Assembly: GCF_040359615.1 (NCBI RefSeq) | Contig: NZ_CP132942.1 | Coordinates: 3,038,001 to 3,102,000, forward strand | Source of the DNA: Tunturibacter psychrotolerans | GTDB taxonomy: Bacteria > Acidobacteriota > Terriglobia > Terriglobales > Acidobacteriaceae | Direction of reading: 5' to 3' | DNA: 64,000 nucleotides | Shown here: one piece after another, positions 1-9,246 of the stretch | Layout: each line of letters starts with the position of its first letter | How positions within the stretch are numbered: the stretch's first letter is position 1 | Program-made: the position numbers and the translations under genes | The notes under the pieces: generated by a model | Databases searched by the model: none | Told to the model about the DNA's origin: nothing | Seen by the model: only the letters and a program-made list of their open reading frames with translations

Positions 1-1
1 G

Positions 2-982
2 GTGGGGCGGAAGTTTTCGAATCCGGTCCCTACGGCGATCGGTGGGTTGGGTACGATCTTCAAGCTACTGCCGCATTATTTGACGAACAAGGCGGAGACC
101 GCTCCGGTAAAGGCGCTCGGGCCATTCAGGACGGATGTTTCGATTTATGCAAAGGCTCCGGAGAGTGGGCTGCGGGTGACGTGGATGGGACACTCGTCGC
201 TGTTGGTGGAGATCGACGGGGTGCGGCTGCTGATGGATCCGGTGTGGGACGAACGCGCTTCACCGATGCGATGGGCAGGGCCGAAACGGTTTTTTGCTCC
301 GACGATGCGTTTGGAGGAACTGCCGTCTGTGGACGTGGTGCTGGTGTCTCACGACCACTTTGATCATTTGGGAGAGGCTACGGTTCGAGGGCTTGCAGGG
401 CTCGAGTCGATGCGCAGGGCGAAGTGGGTCACCTCGCTGGGAGTGGGTGAGGAGTTGCGACGGTTCGGCGTCGATGCCATGAGGATCTCGGAGATGGATT
501 GGACCGAGAGCCTGGTTGTGGGCGGTGTGGAGATAACGGCGGTTCCGACACGACATTTTTCGGGGAGAAGTTTGTTCAATCGATTCGAGACATTGTGGTC
601 GGCGTTTGTGTTGAAAGGGCCAAAGCATACGGTTTACTTTGGTGCGGACTCGGGATGGTGGGAGGGATTCGCTGAAATTGGCGCGGCGTATGGGCCGTTT
701 GACCTCACGATGCTGGAGATCGGAGCGTTCGATGTGATGTGGGATGGGATTCACCTTGGACCGGATGGCGCCGCGCGCGCGTTCGAGGCACTGGGCGGTA
801 AGGGTCTGATGATGCCGATTCACTGGGGGCTGTTTGATCTGGCGCTGCATGCATGGCGACAGCCGATTACACGGATCGTAGAATTGGCCGACGAAAGAGG
901 GATTAAGCTGTGGGCTCCGGAGCCGGGACGACCGACTGAGGTAGTGAGTGGGGTTGAGTTGCGGTCGGATTGGTGGCGATGA
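2..982 (+). CDS. MBL-fold metal-dependent hydrolase (NAPE-PLD/UlaG-like)
   Basis: Metallo-beta-lactamase-fold hydrolase. The metal-binding motif SHDHFDHLG lies at about residues 116-124 (His117, His119, Asp121, His122). A conserved VTWMGHSSLLVEIDG strand lies just before it, and later metal-site segments FGADSG and MPIHWGLFD follow. This pattern is typical of the NAPE-phospholipase-D-like and UlaG-like branch, which hydrolyses phosphoester or lactone bonds; the substrate cannot be read from the sequence. No signal peptide is visible, so it is probably cytoplasmic. The only start in view is a GTG at the second base of the window, so the true N-terminus may lie outside. The remaining length, about 326 residues, is normal for the family. 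It does not appear to be in an operon with the kinase downstream, as nearly 200 bases separate them. Confidence 0.85.
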   Translation: MGRKFSNPVPTAIGGLGTIFKLLPHYLTNKAETAPVKALGPFRTDVSIYAKAPESGLRVTWMGHSSLLVEIDGVRLLMDPVWDERASPMRWAGPKRFFAPTMRLEELPSVDVVLVSHDHFDHLGEATVRGLAGLESMRRAKWVTSLGVGEELRRFGVDAMRISEMDWTESLVVGGVEITAVPTRHFSGRSLFNRFETLWSAFVLKGPKHTVYFGADSGWWEGFAEIGAAYGPFDLTMLEIGAFDVMWDGIHLGPDGAARAFEALGGKGLMMPIHWGLFDLALHAWRQPITRIVELADERGIKLWAPEPGRPTEVVSGVELRSDWWR

Positions 983-1180
983 AGTTCGATGCTTGCTGCA
1001 CATTCTTCACAACGAACTCTTCAGGCACGCGGATCTTGCTGTTTCGTTTGATCGAAAGTCGATCTTCAATTGGTCTTTGATCTTGATGGGTGCCACCACT
1101 GACGCTAGTCGGTTGAATGCAGAGGGTGATGATTTGAAGAGAGCAGAGTATGATTTCGCTGATGTCAAAAGGAGCGATTA

Positions 1181-2221
1181 ATGAGGATTGGAATGTTGAC
1201 CGGTGGTGGGGATTGTCCTGGGTTGAATGCGGTGATTCGGGCTGCGGTGCGCAAGGGGATCTTGCATCATGGGGATGAGTTTGTCGGATTTATGGAGGGG
1301 TGGCGTGGTGTGCTGGATGACGTAACGATGCCGCTCACACTTGAGACAACGTCGGGCATTCTGCATCGGGGTGGGACGATTCTGCGGTCTTCGCGAACGA
1401 ATGTGAAGAAGATTCCTGGTGGATTTGAGAAGTGCGTCGAGGTTCTTGGAAAGCACAAGCTGGATGCGCTGATTGCTCTGGGTGGAGACGATACGCAGTC
1501 GATCAGCCTGGCGCTGAGCGAGAAAGGTGTTAAGTGCGTTGGCGTGCCGAAGACAATCGATAACGATCTGAATGGTACGGATGCCTGTTTCGGGTTCGAT
1601 ACGGCGGTGACAATTGCGACTGAGGCAGTCGATCGGTTGCACTCGACCGCCGAGGCGCATAACCGGGTGATCGTGTGTGAAGTGATGGGCCGCGATGCGG
1701 GATGGATTGCTATCACGGCGGGCATCGCTGGGGGGGCGGATGTGATTCTCGTGCCGGAGGTGCCGATCGATATCGAAGAGGTTTGCCGGTTGGTGAAGTA
1801 TCGGCGCGAGCACGGCAAGAAATTTTCGATTGTGGTTGCGGCTGAGGGGGCGCAGTTTCCGGAGTCGGGACAGGCGACGCACGGAACGGCTGTCGACTCG
1901 TTTGGCCATGCACGGCTGAGCGGGATTGGCCAGGCGCTGGCGGAGGAGATTGAGAAGCGGACCGGGTATGAAACCAGGAGTGTGAATCTTGGGCATACGC
2001 AGCGGGGCGGGACGCCTTCGGCCTATGACCGGATGCTGGCTACTCGGTACGGGGTGGCGGCGATCGATCTTGTGCATGCGGGGAAGTTTGGCCGGCTGGT
2101 GGTGCTGAAGGGAACCGCGATCACGGATATTCCGCTGGCGGATGCAATCGCCAAGACCAGAACGGTCGGGGAGGACTTACTGGCGGTAGTGAAGGGGTTA
2201 CAGCCGTTAGCTTCCAGTTAA
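1181..2221 (+). CDS. pfkA: 6-phosphofructokinase, predicted pyrophosphate-dependent type
   Basis: Phosphofructokinase of glycolysis, phosphorylating fructose 6-phosphate to the 1,6-bisphosphate in the cytoplasm. Family motifs are complete: GGGDCPGLNAVIR at residues 8-20, GGDDT at 101-105, PKTIDNDLNGTD at 123-134, EVMGRDAGW and NLGHTQRGGTPS. The numbering matches the E. coli enzyme. Residue 104 is Asp and residue 124 is Lys, where ATP-dependent enzymes normally carry Gly at both. The Asp/Lys pair is the known signature of pyrophosphate-dependent enzymes, which can run reversibly. The start is an ATG behind AAAGGAG. Length, 346 residues, fits the short group III (actinobacterial/mixed-substrate) family. 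Phosphoryl-donor choice is inferred, not proven. Confidence 0.93.
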   Translation: MRIGMLTGGGDCPGLNAVIRAAVRKGILHHGDEFVGFMEGWRGVLDDVTMPLTLETTSGILHRGGTILRSSRTNVKKIPGGFEKCVEVLGKHKLDALIALGGDDTQSISLALSEKGVKCVGVPKTIDNDLNGTDACFGFDTAVTIATEAVDRLHSTAEAHNRVIVCEVMGRDAGWIAITAGIAGGADVILVPEVPIDIEEVCRLVKYRREHGKKFSIVVAAEGAQFPESGQATHGTAVDSFGHARLSGIGQALAEEIEKRTGYETRSVNLGHTQRGGTPSAYDRMLATRYGVAAIDLVHAGKFGRLVVLKGTAITDIPLADAIAKTRTVGEDLLAVVKGLQPLASS

Positions 2222-2331
2222 CAAAGGCGATTTTTGTTGTGCCGGTAGACAAAAGGGGGTACAAAGAGGGTGCCGGGTGTTGCTCTACATTCGGCATCCA
2301 TTCTGCACTGCTTTAGGTCGAACGGAGACTT

Positions 2332-2589
2332 GTGATGGCTGTGTCAGTACAGGCAACGGTGCGTGAGGTAATGGACATCAGGCAGGCGTCGGAGTATCTG
2401 GGCATCAGTGGGGACACGTTGTACCGATATGCTTCCGAGGGGTTTATTCCGGCGTTCAAGTTGGGGAACCGGTGGCGGTTTAAGAAGACGCTGCTGGATG
2501 CCTGGATGGATGAGAAATCGGGCGTAAAGCCGCCTGCGCCGATTGCAGTAATGCCTAAACAGAGAAAACCGGTTGCACGGGCGCGGTAA
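2332..2589 (+). CDS. small excisionase/MerR-like helix-turn-helix protein
   Basis: An 85-residue DNA-binding protein. Residues 15-65 form an excisionase-type winged helix: the segments DIRQASEYLGIS, LYRYASEGFIPAFKLG and RWRFKKTLLDAWM match the SinR/Xis-like HTH_17 family. A basic, Pro/Lys-rich tail follows. GGAG lies about seven bases before GTG-ATG, so either codon could start. Such stand-alone HTH_17 proteins occur in phages and integrative elements but also as ordinary chromosomal genes. No integrase is nearby, so mobility is not supported here. Confidence 0.8.
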   Translation: MMAVSVQATVREVMDIRQASEYLGISGDTLYRYASEGFIPAFKLGNRWRFKKTLLDAWMDEKSGVKPPAPIAVMPKQRKPVARAR

Positions 2590-2594
2590 ACGGA

Positions 2595-2801
2595 TTGACT
2601 ACACTGCTGCTGGCACTACAACTTAATGGGTACATTGTCCTGTTCGGAGCAGTTGCTGTTGCGGCGTTCTGGTTTGCGATCCAGCTTTTCTGGTCGGTAG
2701 CCAGGAAACCTTGGTACAGCGTGGTGATGCGGCTGGTGGGTGCGCTGGTATTGCTTGGGTTGGGAGTCGTGATGATTTTCTTTACTGCCTTCGGGAGTTG
2801 A
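2595..2801 (+). CDS. small two-helix membrane protein, unknown function
   Basis: A 68-residue protein beginning with TTG five bases after the HTH gene stops, so the two are probably co-transcribed. It contains two hydrophobic helices (about residues 12-34 and 46-65) joined by a short basic loop with KPWY. No known domain was recognised. The non-ATG start and short length lower confidence. Confidence 0.5.
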   Translation: MTTLLLALQLNGYIVLFGAVAVAAFWFAIQLFWSVARKPWYSVVMRLVGALVLLGLGVVMIFFTAFGS

Positions 2802-2862
2802 ATGGCAGCGATTGCCGGAGTGTTTCGCGAGTTGCGCAGGCCACAAGTGGGGGGCGATAGGG

Positions 2863-3738
2863 CTAGGCCGACTGTAGGGTGATGACCGTGATTTCAGGGG
2901 GACAGTTCAGGCGGATGGGAAGGCCCACAGTGCCGATACCGCGGTTGACGTAGAGCTGCATTCGATTGAAGCGATAGTGCCCTTCAGGATATTTTTCCCC
3001 GAGTGGCGGTAGGATGAGCGGGCCGAGAAAGGGCAGACGAATCTGGCCGCCGTGGGAGTGGCCTGAGAGCATGAGATCAACGAGGTGGCCGCGGGGGTGG
3101 GCCATGACGGTGTCGGCGTAGTCAGGCTCGTGAGCCATGAGGATGACTGGACCGTCTGGCTTCGTGGGGAGTGCGAGATCGAGGTTGGGAGTGCTCTGGC
3201 CGGGATCATCGACGCCGCAGAGCCAGAGACGATCCCCGTTGCGCTCGATGGGAAGGTACCGGTTGACGAGAACTGGTGTGCCACGGCTGGAGAGCGCCTC
3301 GATGACCATAGGAGCGTCGACGACTACGTCATGATTGCCGAGGATGCCGTAGCGTAGAGGCGCGGTGAGGGTGGCGATAATCTCGGCGCATCGGTGCGCA
3401 GCGTGTTTGCCGGCTATGAAGGTGATAGAGCCGTGAGTGACGAAATCGCCGGTGAGGAGCACGAGGTCGGGATTCAGGGTGTTGACCTTGCTGATGATCC
3501 GCTCGAGGAAGAAAGGCTCTGTGTATTCGTCGAGATGGATGTCACTGAGTTGAACGATGCGGTAGCCGTTGAAGGCGGCGGGGAGATTCGTGATGGCGAT
3601 GGGCCGGTGGACGATGTCCACTTCGTGGCGAGCGATCTCCCCAGAGTAAAGGGCCAAAGCTGCGGCGGTAGTTCCGGTGCCTATGAGAAAGTTGCGTCGA
3701 GTAAAGCGCGACGGCTGAACGGATTGAGAGCCGGGCAT
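2863..3738 (-). CDS. calcineurin-like metallophosphoesterase with TAT-type signal
   Basis: Binuclear-metal phosphoesterase of the YkuE/YaeI type. Motifs in order: QLSDIHLDEYT (Asp and His ligands), TGDFVTHG, GNHD, AHEPDY and SGHSHGGQIRLP, together the full calcineurin-like set. The N-terminus reads TRRNFLIGTGTTAAALALYSG, a twin-arginine-type export signal, so the enzyme probably acts in the periplasm or on the outer face of the inner membrane. Known relatives cleave phosphoesters such as UDP-diacylglucosamine or phospholipids; the substrate here is unknown. It runs opposite to its neighbours and appears monocistronic. Confidence 0.88.
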   Translation of the reverse strand: MPGSQSVQPSRFTRRNFLIGTGTTAAALALYSGEIARHEVDIVHRPIAITNLPAAFNGYRIVQLSDIHLDEYTEPFFLERIISKVNTLNPDLVLLTGDFVTHGSITFIAGKHAAHRCAEIIATLTAPLRYGILGNHDVVVDAPMVIEALSSRGTPVLVNRYLPIERNGDRLWLCGVDDPGQSTPNLDLALPTKPDGPVILMAHEPDYADTVMAHPRGHLVDLMLSGHSHGGQIRLPFLGPLILPPLGEKYPEGHYRFNRMQLYVNRGIGTVGLPIRLNCPPEITVITLQSA

Positions 3739-3813
3739 ACTTCATGATACCGGGTAAAGGGGGATAGACCAAAGGCGGCTTGGCGACCAGGGAGTTGGGT
3801 AGAATCAGAGGTG

Positions 3814-4899
3814 ATGAATTTCAGCTTGAGGAAGAAAAGAGCCAGCGCTGCAGCGAAGGCAGCTGGCGTCGATGGGATGTTGGTCACGCATCTACCGGAT
3901 GTTCGTTACCTTTGCGGCTTTACAGGCTCGAATGCGGCGCTGGTATCAGTGGGTGGGCGAGCGACACTGTTTACCGATGGGCGATACACAGTACAGGCGC
4001 GTGCAGAGGCGGCTGGAACTAAGGTTGTGATCACTAAGAAGCCAGCGGTGGTGGCGGCTTGTGAGTGGCTAGAGGCCGCAGGGGTGAAGCGTTGTGGATT
4101 TGATGCGACGCATACGACGGTGACGGCTCTCGAGACCATGCGGAAGGCATTGTCTACGAAGGTGCGGCGAGGGATGTTTGTGGCGTTAGGGCCGGTCGTG
4201 GCTGGGATGCGAGAGGTGAAAGACGCTGACGAGATAAATCTGATACGGACCGCTGCTTTGGTCGGGTGTGATTTGTTTGAAGGAATGCTGACGTACCTGG
4301 AGGCAGGACTGACTGAAACTGAGGTCGCGGCGACTCTGGAGTATGCGGCGAGGCTCGCGGGTGCCGAGGGAATGTCGTTCGATACGATCGTTGCCAGTGG
4401 AGAGCGATCTGCCCTGCCGCATGGGCGAGCCACGCGGGCGAAACTGCCAAAGCAAGGGTTCGTGACATTGGACTTCGGTGTTATTCTCGACGGATATTGC
4501 AGCGATATGACCCGTACTGTTCACTTGGGCAAGGCACCGCCGGATGAACGAGACGTGTATGATTCTGTGCTGGAAGCGCAGGAGGCTGCAGTCGCCGCTG
4601 TGGCGCCGGGAGTGACCGCCGGAGAGGTGGATGAGGCGGCGCGGAGCGTTTTGCGGAGGGTGAAGCTGGATAAGTACTTCAGCCATTCTACCGGGCACGG
4701 TGTTGGGTTGGAGATTCACGAAGGACCGAGGCTTGCAGCGAAGCAAACGCAGGTGTTAGAGCAGGGAATGGTGATTACAATCGAACCTGGCGTTTATATG
4801 CCGGGACGGTTTGGGTTGCGCATTGAAGATATGGTTTTGGTGACGGCCGATGGCGGTGAGGTCTTGACGCCGAGCGTGAAGGCCTGGGTTGAGCTGTAA
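3814..4899 (+). CDS. pepP: Xaa-Pro aminopeptidase (M24 family)
   Basis: Metallopeptidase that removes an N-terminal residue linked to proline. The creatinase-like N-terminal domain (about residues 1-125) includes YLCGFTGSNAALV and LFTDGRYTVQA. The pita-bread catalytic domain carries the five metal ligands: two Asp in LDFGVILDGYCSDMTRT, His in HSTGHGVGLEIHEGP, Glu in ITIEPGVY and Glu in GLRIEDMVLV. Length is typical. GTG at 3811 directly precedes the ATG; a short AGAGG lies very close upstream, so the start is uncertain by one codon. It is cytoplasmic. It sits 38 bases before accB and may be read through into the acetyl-CoA carboxylase genes. PepP versus PepQ-type naming is approximate. Confidence 0.9.
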   Translation: MNFSLRKKRASAAAKAAGVDGMLVTHLPDVRYLCGFTGSNAALVSVGGRATLFTDGRYTVQARAEAAGTKVVITKKPAVVAACEWLEAAGVKRCGFDATHTTVTALETMRKALSTKVRRGMFVALGPVVAGMREVKDADEINLIRTAALVGCDLFEGMLTYLEAGLTETEVAATLEYAARLAGAEGMSFDTIVASGERSALPHGRATRAKLPKQGFVTLDFGVILDGYCSDMTRTVHLGKAPPDERDVYDSVLEAQEAAVAAVAPGVTAGEVDEAARSVLRRVKLDKYFSHSTGHGVGLEIHEGPRLAAKQTQVLEQGMVITIEPGVYMPGRFGLRIEDMVLVTADGGEVLTPSVKAWVEL

Positions 4900-4937
4900 A
4901 AAAACGAGATGGTGCCGCAAGAGGCACGGGAAGAGAC

Positions 4938-5447
4938 ATGATGGACGGAAATAAGTTGAATGAGCTGCGCGAACTGGTTGAGTTTCTGAAGGCGAATGAG
5001 ATCGCCGAGTTCGATATGGAGCAGGACGACCTGAAGGTGCGGATCAAATTTGCGGGTGAGCCTGCGGCTCCTCCCGCTGGCGGATTCGATATGGCGCAGT
5101 TGAGCCGGTTGATGGCCTCGGCGCCTGCAGTTGCTCCGGCGCCAGTTGCTGCGGCTGCTCCCGCGGCGCTGACAGGCGCTCCCCTTGTTGCAGAAGCGGA
5201 AGAGAAGTTGCATGAGGTGAAATCGCCTATTGTCGGAACATTCTATGAGTCACCGTCTCCCGGCGCGCCTGCGTTTGTGAAAGTGGGCGATCAGGTTGAG
5301 GTCGGGCAGGTGCTCTGCATCGTCGAGGCCATGAAGCTGATGAATGAGATTGAATCCGATGTGGCCGGTGAAGTCGTGAAGCGGATCGCATCGAGTGGGC
5401 AGCCGGTGGAGTATGGTCAGCCACTTTTTGCCATCAAGGCGCGGTAA
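4938..5447 (+). CDS. accB: acetyl-CoA carboxylase biotin carboxyl carrier protein
   Basis: Carrier subunit of acetyl-CoA carboxylase, which makes malonyl-CoA for fatty acid synthesis. The biotin attachment motif EAMKLMNE is at residues 130-137, with Lys133 as the expected biotinylated residue. The N-terminal region starts with two Met codons. It contains the usual helical segment [18 protein letters not shown] and an Ala/Pro-rich linker at about residues 42-85, before the lipoyl-like fold. GGAAGAG precedes the start. The biotin carboxylase gene follows after 49 bases, the standard accB-accC order. Confidence 0.96.
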   Translation: MMDGNKLNELRELVEFLKANEIAEFDMEQDDLKVRIKFAGEPAAPPAGGFDMAQLSRLMASAPAVAPAPVAAAAPAALTGAPLVAEAEEKLHEVKSPIVGTFYESPSPGAPAFVKVGDQVEVGQVLCIVEAMKLMNEIESDVAGEVVKRIASSGQPVEYGQPLFAIKAR

Positions 5448-5496
5448 AGACTGTAGCGATTCATCAGCAAAGTTAGACGGAAGGCATCGCGAGTTT

Positions 5497-6852
5497 ATGT
5501 TTCGTAAGGTATTGATTGCCAATCGTGGGGAGATTGCATTGCGCGTAATCAGCGCTTGCAAAGAGATGGGTATCCGCACGGTTGCGGTGTATAGCGAGGC
5601 GGATCGCAATTCGCTGCATGTGCGGTTTGCTGACGAGGCGATCTGCATTGGACCTCCGCGCTCTGCAGATAGTTATCTCAACGTGCCGGCGGTGATCTCG
5701 GCTGCTGAGATTGCGGACGTTGATGCGATCCATCCTGGGTATGGGCTGTTGAGCGAGAATGCGAACTTCGCTGAAGTCTGCCGGGCTTCAAATATCAAGT
5801 TTATTGGCCCCCCGCCAGAAGTGACCCGGATGATGGGGGAGAAGTCCACGGCGCGGCAGACGATGAAGAAGGCTAAGGTGCCGATTCTACCGGGGTCGGA
5901 TGGGATTATCGCGGACGAGAATGAGGCGCTGGAGTGGGCTAAAGACGTTGGGTATCCAGTAATTTTGAAGGCTGTTGCAGGCGGCGGCGGTCGTGGGATG
6001 CGTATCTGTCGGAATAAAGAAGAACTGCCGGGGATGTACCAGCAGGCTTCGACCGAAGCGGCGAATGCGTTCGGCAACGGCGATATGTACATGGAGAAGT
6101 TCATCGAGCGGCCCCGGCATATCGAGTTCCAGGTGCTGGCGGATGAACATGGCAATGTGATGAGCCTCGGCGAGCGGGAGTGTTCGATCCAAAGACGCCA
6201 TCAGAAGCTGATTGAAGAAGCTCCGAGCCTGATGGTGACTCCGAAGTTGCGGGAAGAGTTAGGTAAGACGATCAAGCGGGCTCTGGAGAATATCGGGTAT
6301 TGGAACGCTGGGACGATTGAATTTTTGATGGATGAAGATGGCAAGATTTACTTCATCGAGATGAATACTCGGATTCAGGTGGAGCATTGTGTCACCGAGA
6401 TGGTTACAGGAATTGATCTGGTCAAAGCGCAGTTGCGGATCGCGGCGGGAGAAAAGCTGACCTCGATCATCACGAGACCGGTGGAGATTCGTGGTCACGC
6501 AATCGAGTGCCGGATCAATGCGGAGCATCCGGAAAAGTTCACGCCGAGCGCGGGGAAGATTACAGCGTTCAATTTGCCGGGAGGTAATGGGGTTCGGGTG
6601 GATACGGCGCAGTATGCTGAGGGATTTGTGCCGCCATACTACGACTCTTTGATTGCGAAGCTGATCTGCCACGGCTCGGATCGTGAGGAAGCGATGAATA
6701 AGATGCAGCGTGCGCTTTCTCAGTTTGTGGTCCAGGGGATTCATACTACGATTCCGCTGCACGAGAAGATCTTTGCCGATAAAGAATTTCGAACGGGACA
6801 GTTCGATACGAAGTTTATGGAGCGGTTCTTCGAACGGCAGAAGGAAAGCTAG
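5497..6852 (+). CDS. accC: acetyl-CoA carboxylase biotin carboxylase subunit
   Basis: ATP-grasp enzyme that carboxylates biotin on AccB. The conserved start [18 protein letters not shown] fixes the ATG at 5497; the longer open frame upstream overlaps accB and is not part of the protein. Other motifs are [26 protein letters not shown] (ATP binding), [29 protein letters not shown] and [15 protein letters not shown]. The resulting 451 residues match the family exactly. It forms an operon with accB. The carboxyltransferase genes accA and accD are not in the window. Confidence 0.97.
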   Translation: MFRKVLIANRGEIALRVISACKEMGIRTVAVYSEADRNSLHVRFADEAICIGPPRSADSYLNVPAVISAAEIADVDAIHPGYGLLSENANFAEVCRASNIKFIGPPPEVTRMMGEKSTARQTMKKAKVPILPGSDGIIADENEALEWAKDVGYPVILKAVAGGGGRGMRICRNKEELPGMYQQASTEAANAFGNGDMYMEKFIERPRHIEFQVLADEHGNVMSLGERECSIQRRHQKLIEEAPSLMVTPKLREELGKTIKRALENIGYWNAGTIEFLMDEDGKIYFIEMNTRIQVEHCVTEMVTGIDLVKAQLRIAAGEKLTSIITRPVEIRGHAIECRINAEHPEKFTPSAGKITAFNLPGGNGVRVDTAQYAEGFVPPYYDSLIAKLICHGSDREEAMNKMQRALSQFVVQGIHTTIPLHEKIFADKEFRTGQFDTKFMERFFERQKES

Positions 6853-6955
6853 TCGGTGGAAGCGTAACGACCTGTACCTGGGCGCTATTTGCGCTTCAAA
6901 AGGATGCGTGGGTGAAGCTGTTCGAAATTCATTACCATCGAACGCAGTCTTAGTT

Positions 6956-7597
6956 ATGAGCCAAACGTCGCGTTCTCTTCCCGATTTCTACGCCATCATC
7001 GACGCAGGTGTGTTGGCGAAAGGAGGCGTCGACCTGGGTGATTTTGCCAGGGCAGTCCGTGATGCGGGAGTTCAGTTGGTGCAATATCGTGACAAAGAGG
7101 CGGCTCCGCAGGCGATTCTCCGCCATGCGGAGATCATTCGTGACATCTTTGCGGGGAGTGGATCCTTATTGATCATGAATGACCGCGCAGACCTTGCGGT
7201 GCTTGCTGGGTGGGACGGAATTCATGTGGGGCAGAGCGATCTGTCTCCGGAGGATGCGCGCAAGGTTGTGGGACCGACGAGTTGGGTTGGGGTGTCGACC
7301 CATACTGAAGAGCAGGTTCGACTGGCAGAGTCGAGTGGTGCGGATTATGTTGCTGTTGGACCGGTGTTCGCCACCGGGACGAAGCGCGATGCGGAGCCGG
7401 TGATTGGCTTGACAGGTGTGACGAGGGCGAGGACGCTCACGACAAAGCCGCTGGTTGCGATTGGCGGGGTTACAAGGGAAAACGCGCGAAGTGTGATCGA
7501 AGCGGGAGCGGATTCGGTTGCAGTGATCAGTGCTTTGATTGATGAGGGGGAATCAGTTGAAAAAGTGGCGAGAGACTTTCTCGATGTTTTACGGTAG
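6956..7597 (+). CDS. thiE: thiamine-phosphate synthase
   Basis: Couples the pyrimidine and thiazole halves of thiamine to form thiamine phosphate. Recognised by VQYRDK, LIMNDRADLAV, DGIHVGQSDL, GVSTHT, DYVAVGPVFATGTK and PLVAIGGV, the successive phosphate- and substrate-binding loops of this TIM-barrel family. The ATG at 6956 gives 213 residues, the usual size; the open frame extending further upstream overlaps accC and lacks family similarity. No ThiC, ThiG or TPP riboswitch was noticed beside it. The downstream permease starts 12 bases after the stop, so they may share a transcript. Confidence 0.93.
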   Translation: MSQTSRSLPDFYAIIDAGVLAKGGVDLGDFARAVRDAGVQLVQYRDKEAAPQAILRHAEIIRDIFAGSGSLLIMNDRADLAVLAGWDGIHVGQSDLSPEDARKVVGPTSWVGVSTHTEEQVRLAESSGADYVAVGPVFATGTKRDAEPVIGLTGVTRARTLTTKPLVAIGGVTRENARSVIEAGADSVAVISALIDEGESVEKVARDFLDVLR

Positions 7598-7608
7598 AAC
7601 AGACGAAC

Positions 7609-9213
7609 GTGAATCTTGTGAAAAAAACTGAACTTGACGATCCTCGGTCGCGAGAGGTTGGCCGCGAAGGAACGTCGTCGGCTCCTCAATTTGTGCAGGG
7701 GATGGGGTTGTTTTCGGCGACCGCGATCGTGATGGGGTCGATGATCGGATCTGGCATCTTCATCGTTTCGGCGGATATGTCGCGCGGGCTGGGGTCGCCG
7801 GCGCTGCTGATTGCGGCTTGGCTGGTGACGGCGGCGATGACCATAATTGGCGCGTTGAGTTATGGAGAATTGGCGGCGATGATGCCAAAGGCCGGCGGGC
7901 AATATGTTTATCTGCGCGAGGCGCTTGGACCGCTGTGGGGATTTCTTTATGGGTGGACGTTGTTCCTGGTTATTCAGACAGGGACCATTGCGGCGGTGGG
8001 GGTCGCGTTTGGGAAATTTCTTGGTGTTTTCTTTCCGAGTGTAAGTGCACAGAACTGGATCTTCCATATTGGGCATGTTCCTGCTTGGCACGTGGGGCCC
8101 ATGGTGTTGGGTAACATGGACATCGGGTTGAATACGGCGAACCTGTCGGCGATTGTGGTCATTACTTTGCTGACGCTGCTGAACACGTTTGGTGTGAAGA
8201 TGGGCGCGGCGGTGCAGAATGTCTTCACTTCTGCGAAGGTGCTGGCGCTGGCGGCGGTGGTGCTGGTAGGCGTATTGGCGAAGAATTCGGTTGCCGTTGC
8301 GGCGAATTTTGGCGCAGGGTGGCATAACTTCTGGGCAGGTGCGGGGTGGCACACGGTACATGCGGTCCAGGTAGGGGTGGGTGGGCCGACCGCTTATGTG
8401 GGCTTGTTGACGATGGTGGCGGTGGTGCAGGTGGGATCGCTGTTCAGTTCGGACGCGTGGAACAACGTTACATTCACGGCGGGCGAGATCAGAAATCCGA
8501 AGAGGAATCTGCCGTTGTCACTGGCGATTGGCACAGGTGTTGTGTTGTTGTTGTATGTGCTGTGCAACTTCGTCTACCTGAGTGTGCTGCCGATGGTGGG
8601 TGATCCGACGGCTACGACGATTGCTGGGCGAGGGATTCAGTTTGCGTCAGAAGACAGGGTCGCAACCGCGGTGATGGAGCAGGCCTTTGCGGGATATGGC
8701 GCGAAGCTGATGGCTGCGGCGATTCTGGTCTCGACGTTTGGGTGCGTGAATGGGATGTTGTTGGCTGGCGCGCGTGTGTATTACGCGATGAGCCGGGATG
8801 GATTGTTCTTCAAATCTGTGGGCAGACTGAGTGAAAGGTCTAAAACTCCGGTGAACTCGCTGTGGGTGCAGTGGGCGTGGACCTGCCTGCTGTGTCTCTC
8901 TGGGAGTTACGGGCAGCTGCTGGACTACGTGATCTTTGCCGTGCTGGTCTTCTACGTGATGACGATTGCGGGGCTCTTTGTGCTTCGGCGGACACGGCCG
9001 GATGCGGTGCGGCCGTATAAAGCATTTGGGTATCCGGTGTTGCCGGCGCTCTATATCGTGATGGCGCTGTGGATTTGTGCAGTACTATTGCGTTACAAAC
9101 CTCAATACACCTGGCCAGGTCTTGTGCTCGTTCTGCTGGGTATACCTGTTTATTTGATATGGACTCGGATGCCACAGTCTCGATCGATTGATATGACCGC
9201 AAACGAAGGGTAG
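7609..9213 (+). CDS. APC-superfamily amino acid permease
   Basis: Integral inner-membrane transporter with about 12-14 hydrophobic helices over 534 residues. The first helix carries the APC signature GSMIGSGIFI. Other conserved segments are YGELAAMMPKAGGQYVYLRE after helix 2 and FSSDAWNNVTFTAGEIRNPKRNLP after helix 6, typical of the LAT/basic amino acid permease branch. An unusually long loop (about residues 130-180) separates helices 4 and 5. The start is GTG, with a second GTG three codons later. Substrate is unknown. It is followed after 33 bases by another APC permease. Confidence 0.88.
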   Translation: MNLVKKTELDDPRSREVGREGTSSAPQFVQGMGLFSATAIVMGSMIGSGIFIVSADMSRGLGSPALLIAAWLVTAAMTIIGALSYGELAAMMPKAGGQYVYLREALGPLWGFLYGWTLFLVIQTGTIAAVGVAFGKFLGVFFPSVSAQNWIFHIGHVPAWHVGPMVLGNMDIGLNTANLSAIVVITLLTLLNTFGVKMGAAVQNVFTSAKVLALAAVVLVGVLAKNSVAVAANFGAGWHNFWAGAGWHTVHAVQVGVGGPTAYVGLLTMVAVVQVGSLFSSDAWNNVTFTAGEIRNPKRNLPLSLAIGTGVVLLLYVLCNFVYLSVLPMVGDPTATTIAGRGIQFASEDRVATAVMEQAFAGYGAKLMAAAILVSTFGCVNGMLLAGARVYYAMSRDGLFFKSVGRLSERSKTPVNSLWVQWAWTCLLCLSGSYGQLLDYVIFAVLVFYVMTIAGLFVLRRTRPDAVRPYKAFGYPVLPALYIVMALWICAVLLRYKPQYTWPGLVLVLLGIPVYLIWTRMPQSRSIDMTANEG

Positions 9214-9246
9214 TGAAAGCTTCAGGAAAGTAGAGAACTCGAATCA

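Noticed and set aside
948..1181. 77-codon plus-strand frame between the hydrolase and pfkA
   Set aside because: Overlaps the end of the hydrolase gene, has no ribosome site, no recognisable family and ends on the pfkA start.
5395..5496. 34-codon N-terminal extension of accC
   Set aside because: Overlaps accB, and the family start [14 protein letters not shown] is at 5497.
6710..6955. 82-codon N-terminal extension of thiE
   Set aside because: Overlaps accC, unrelated to ThiE; the remaining 213 residues are the normal length.
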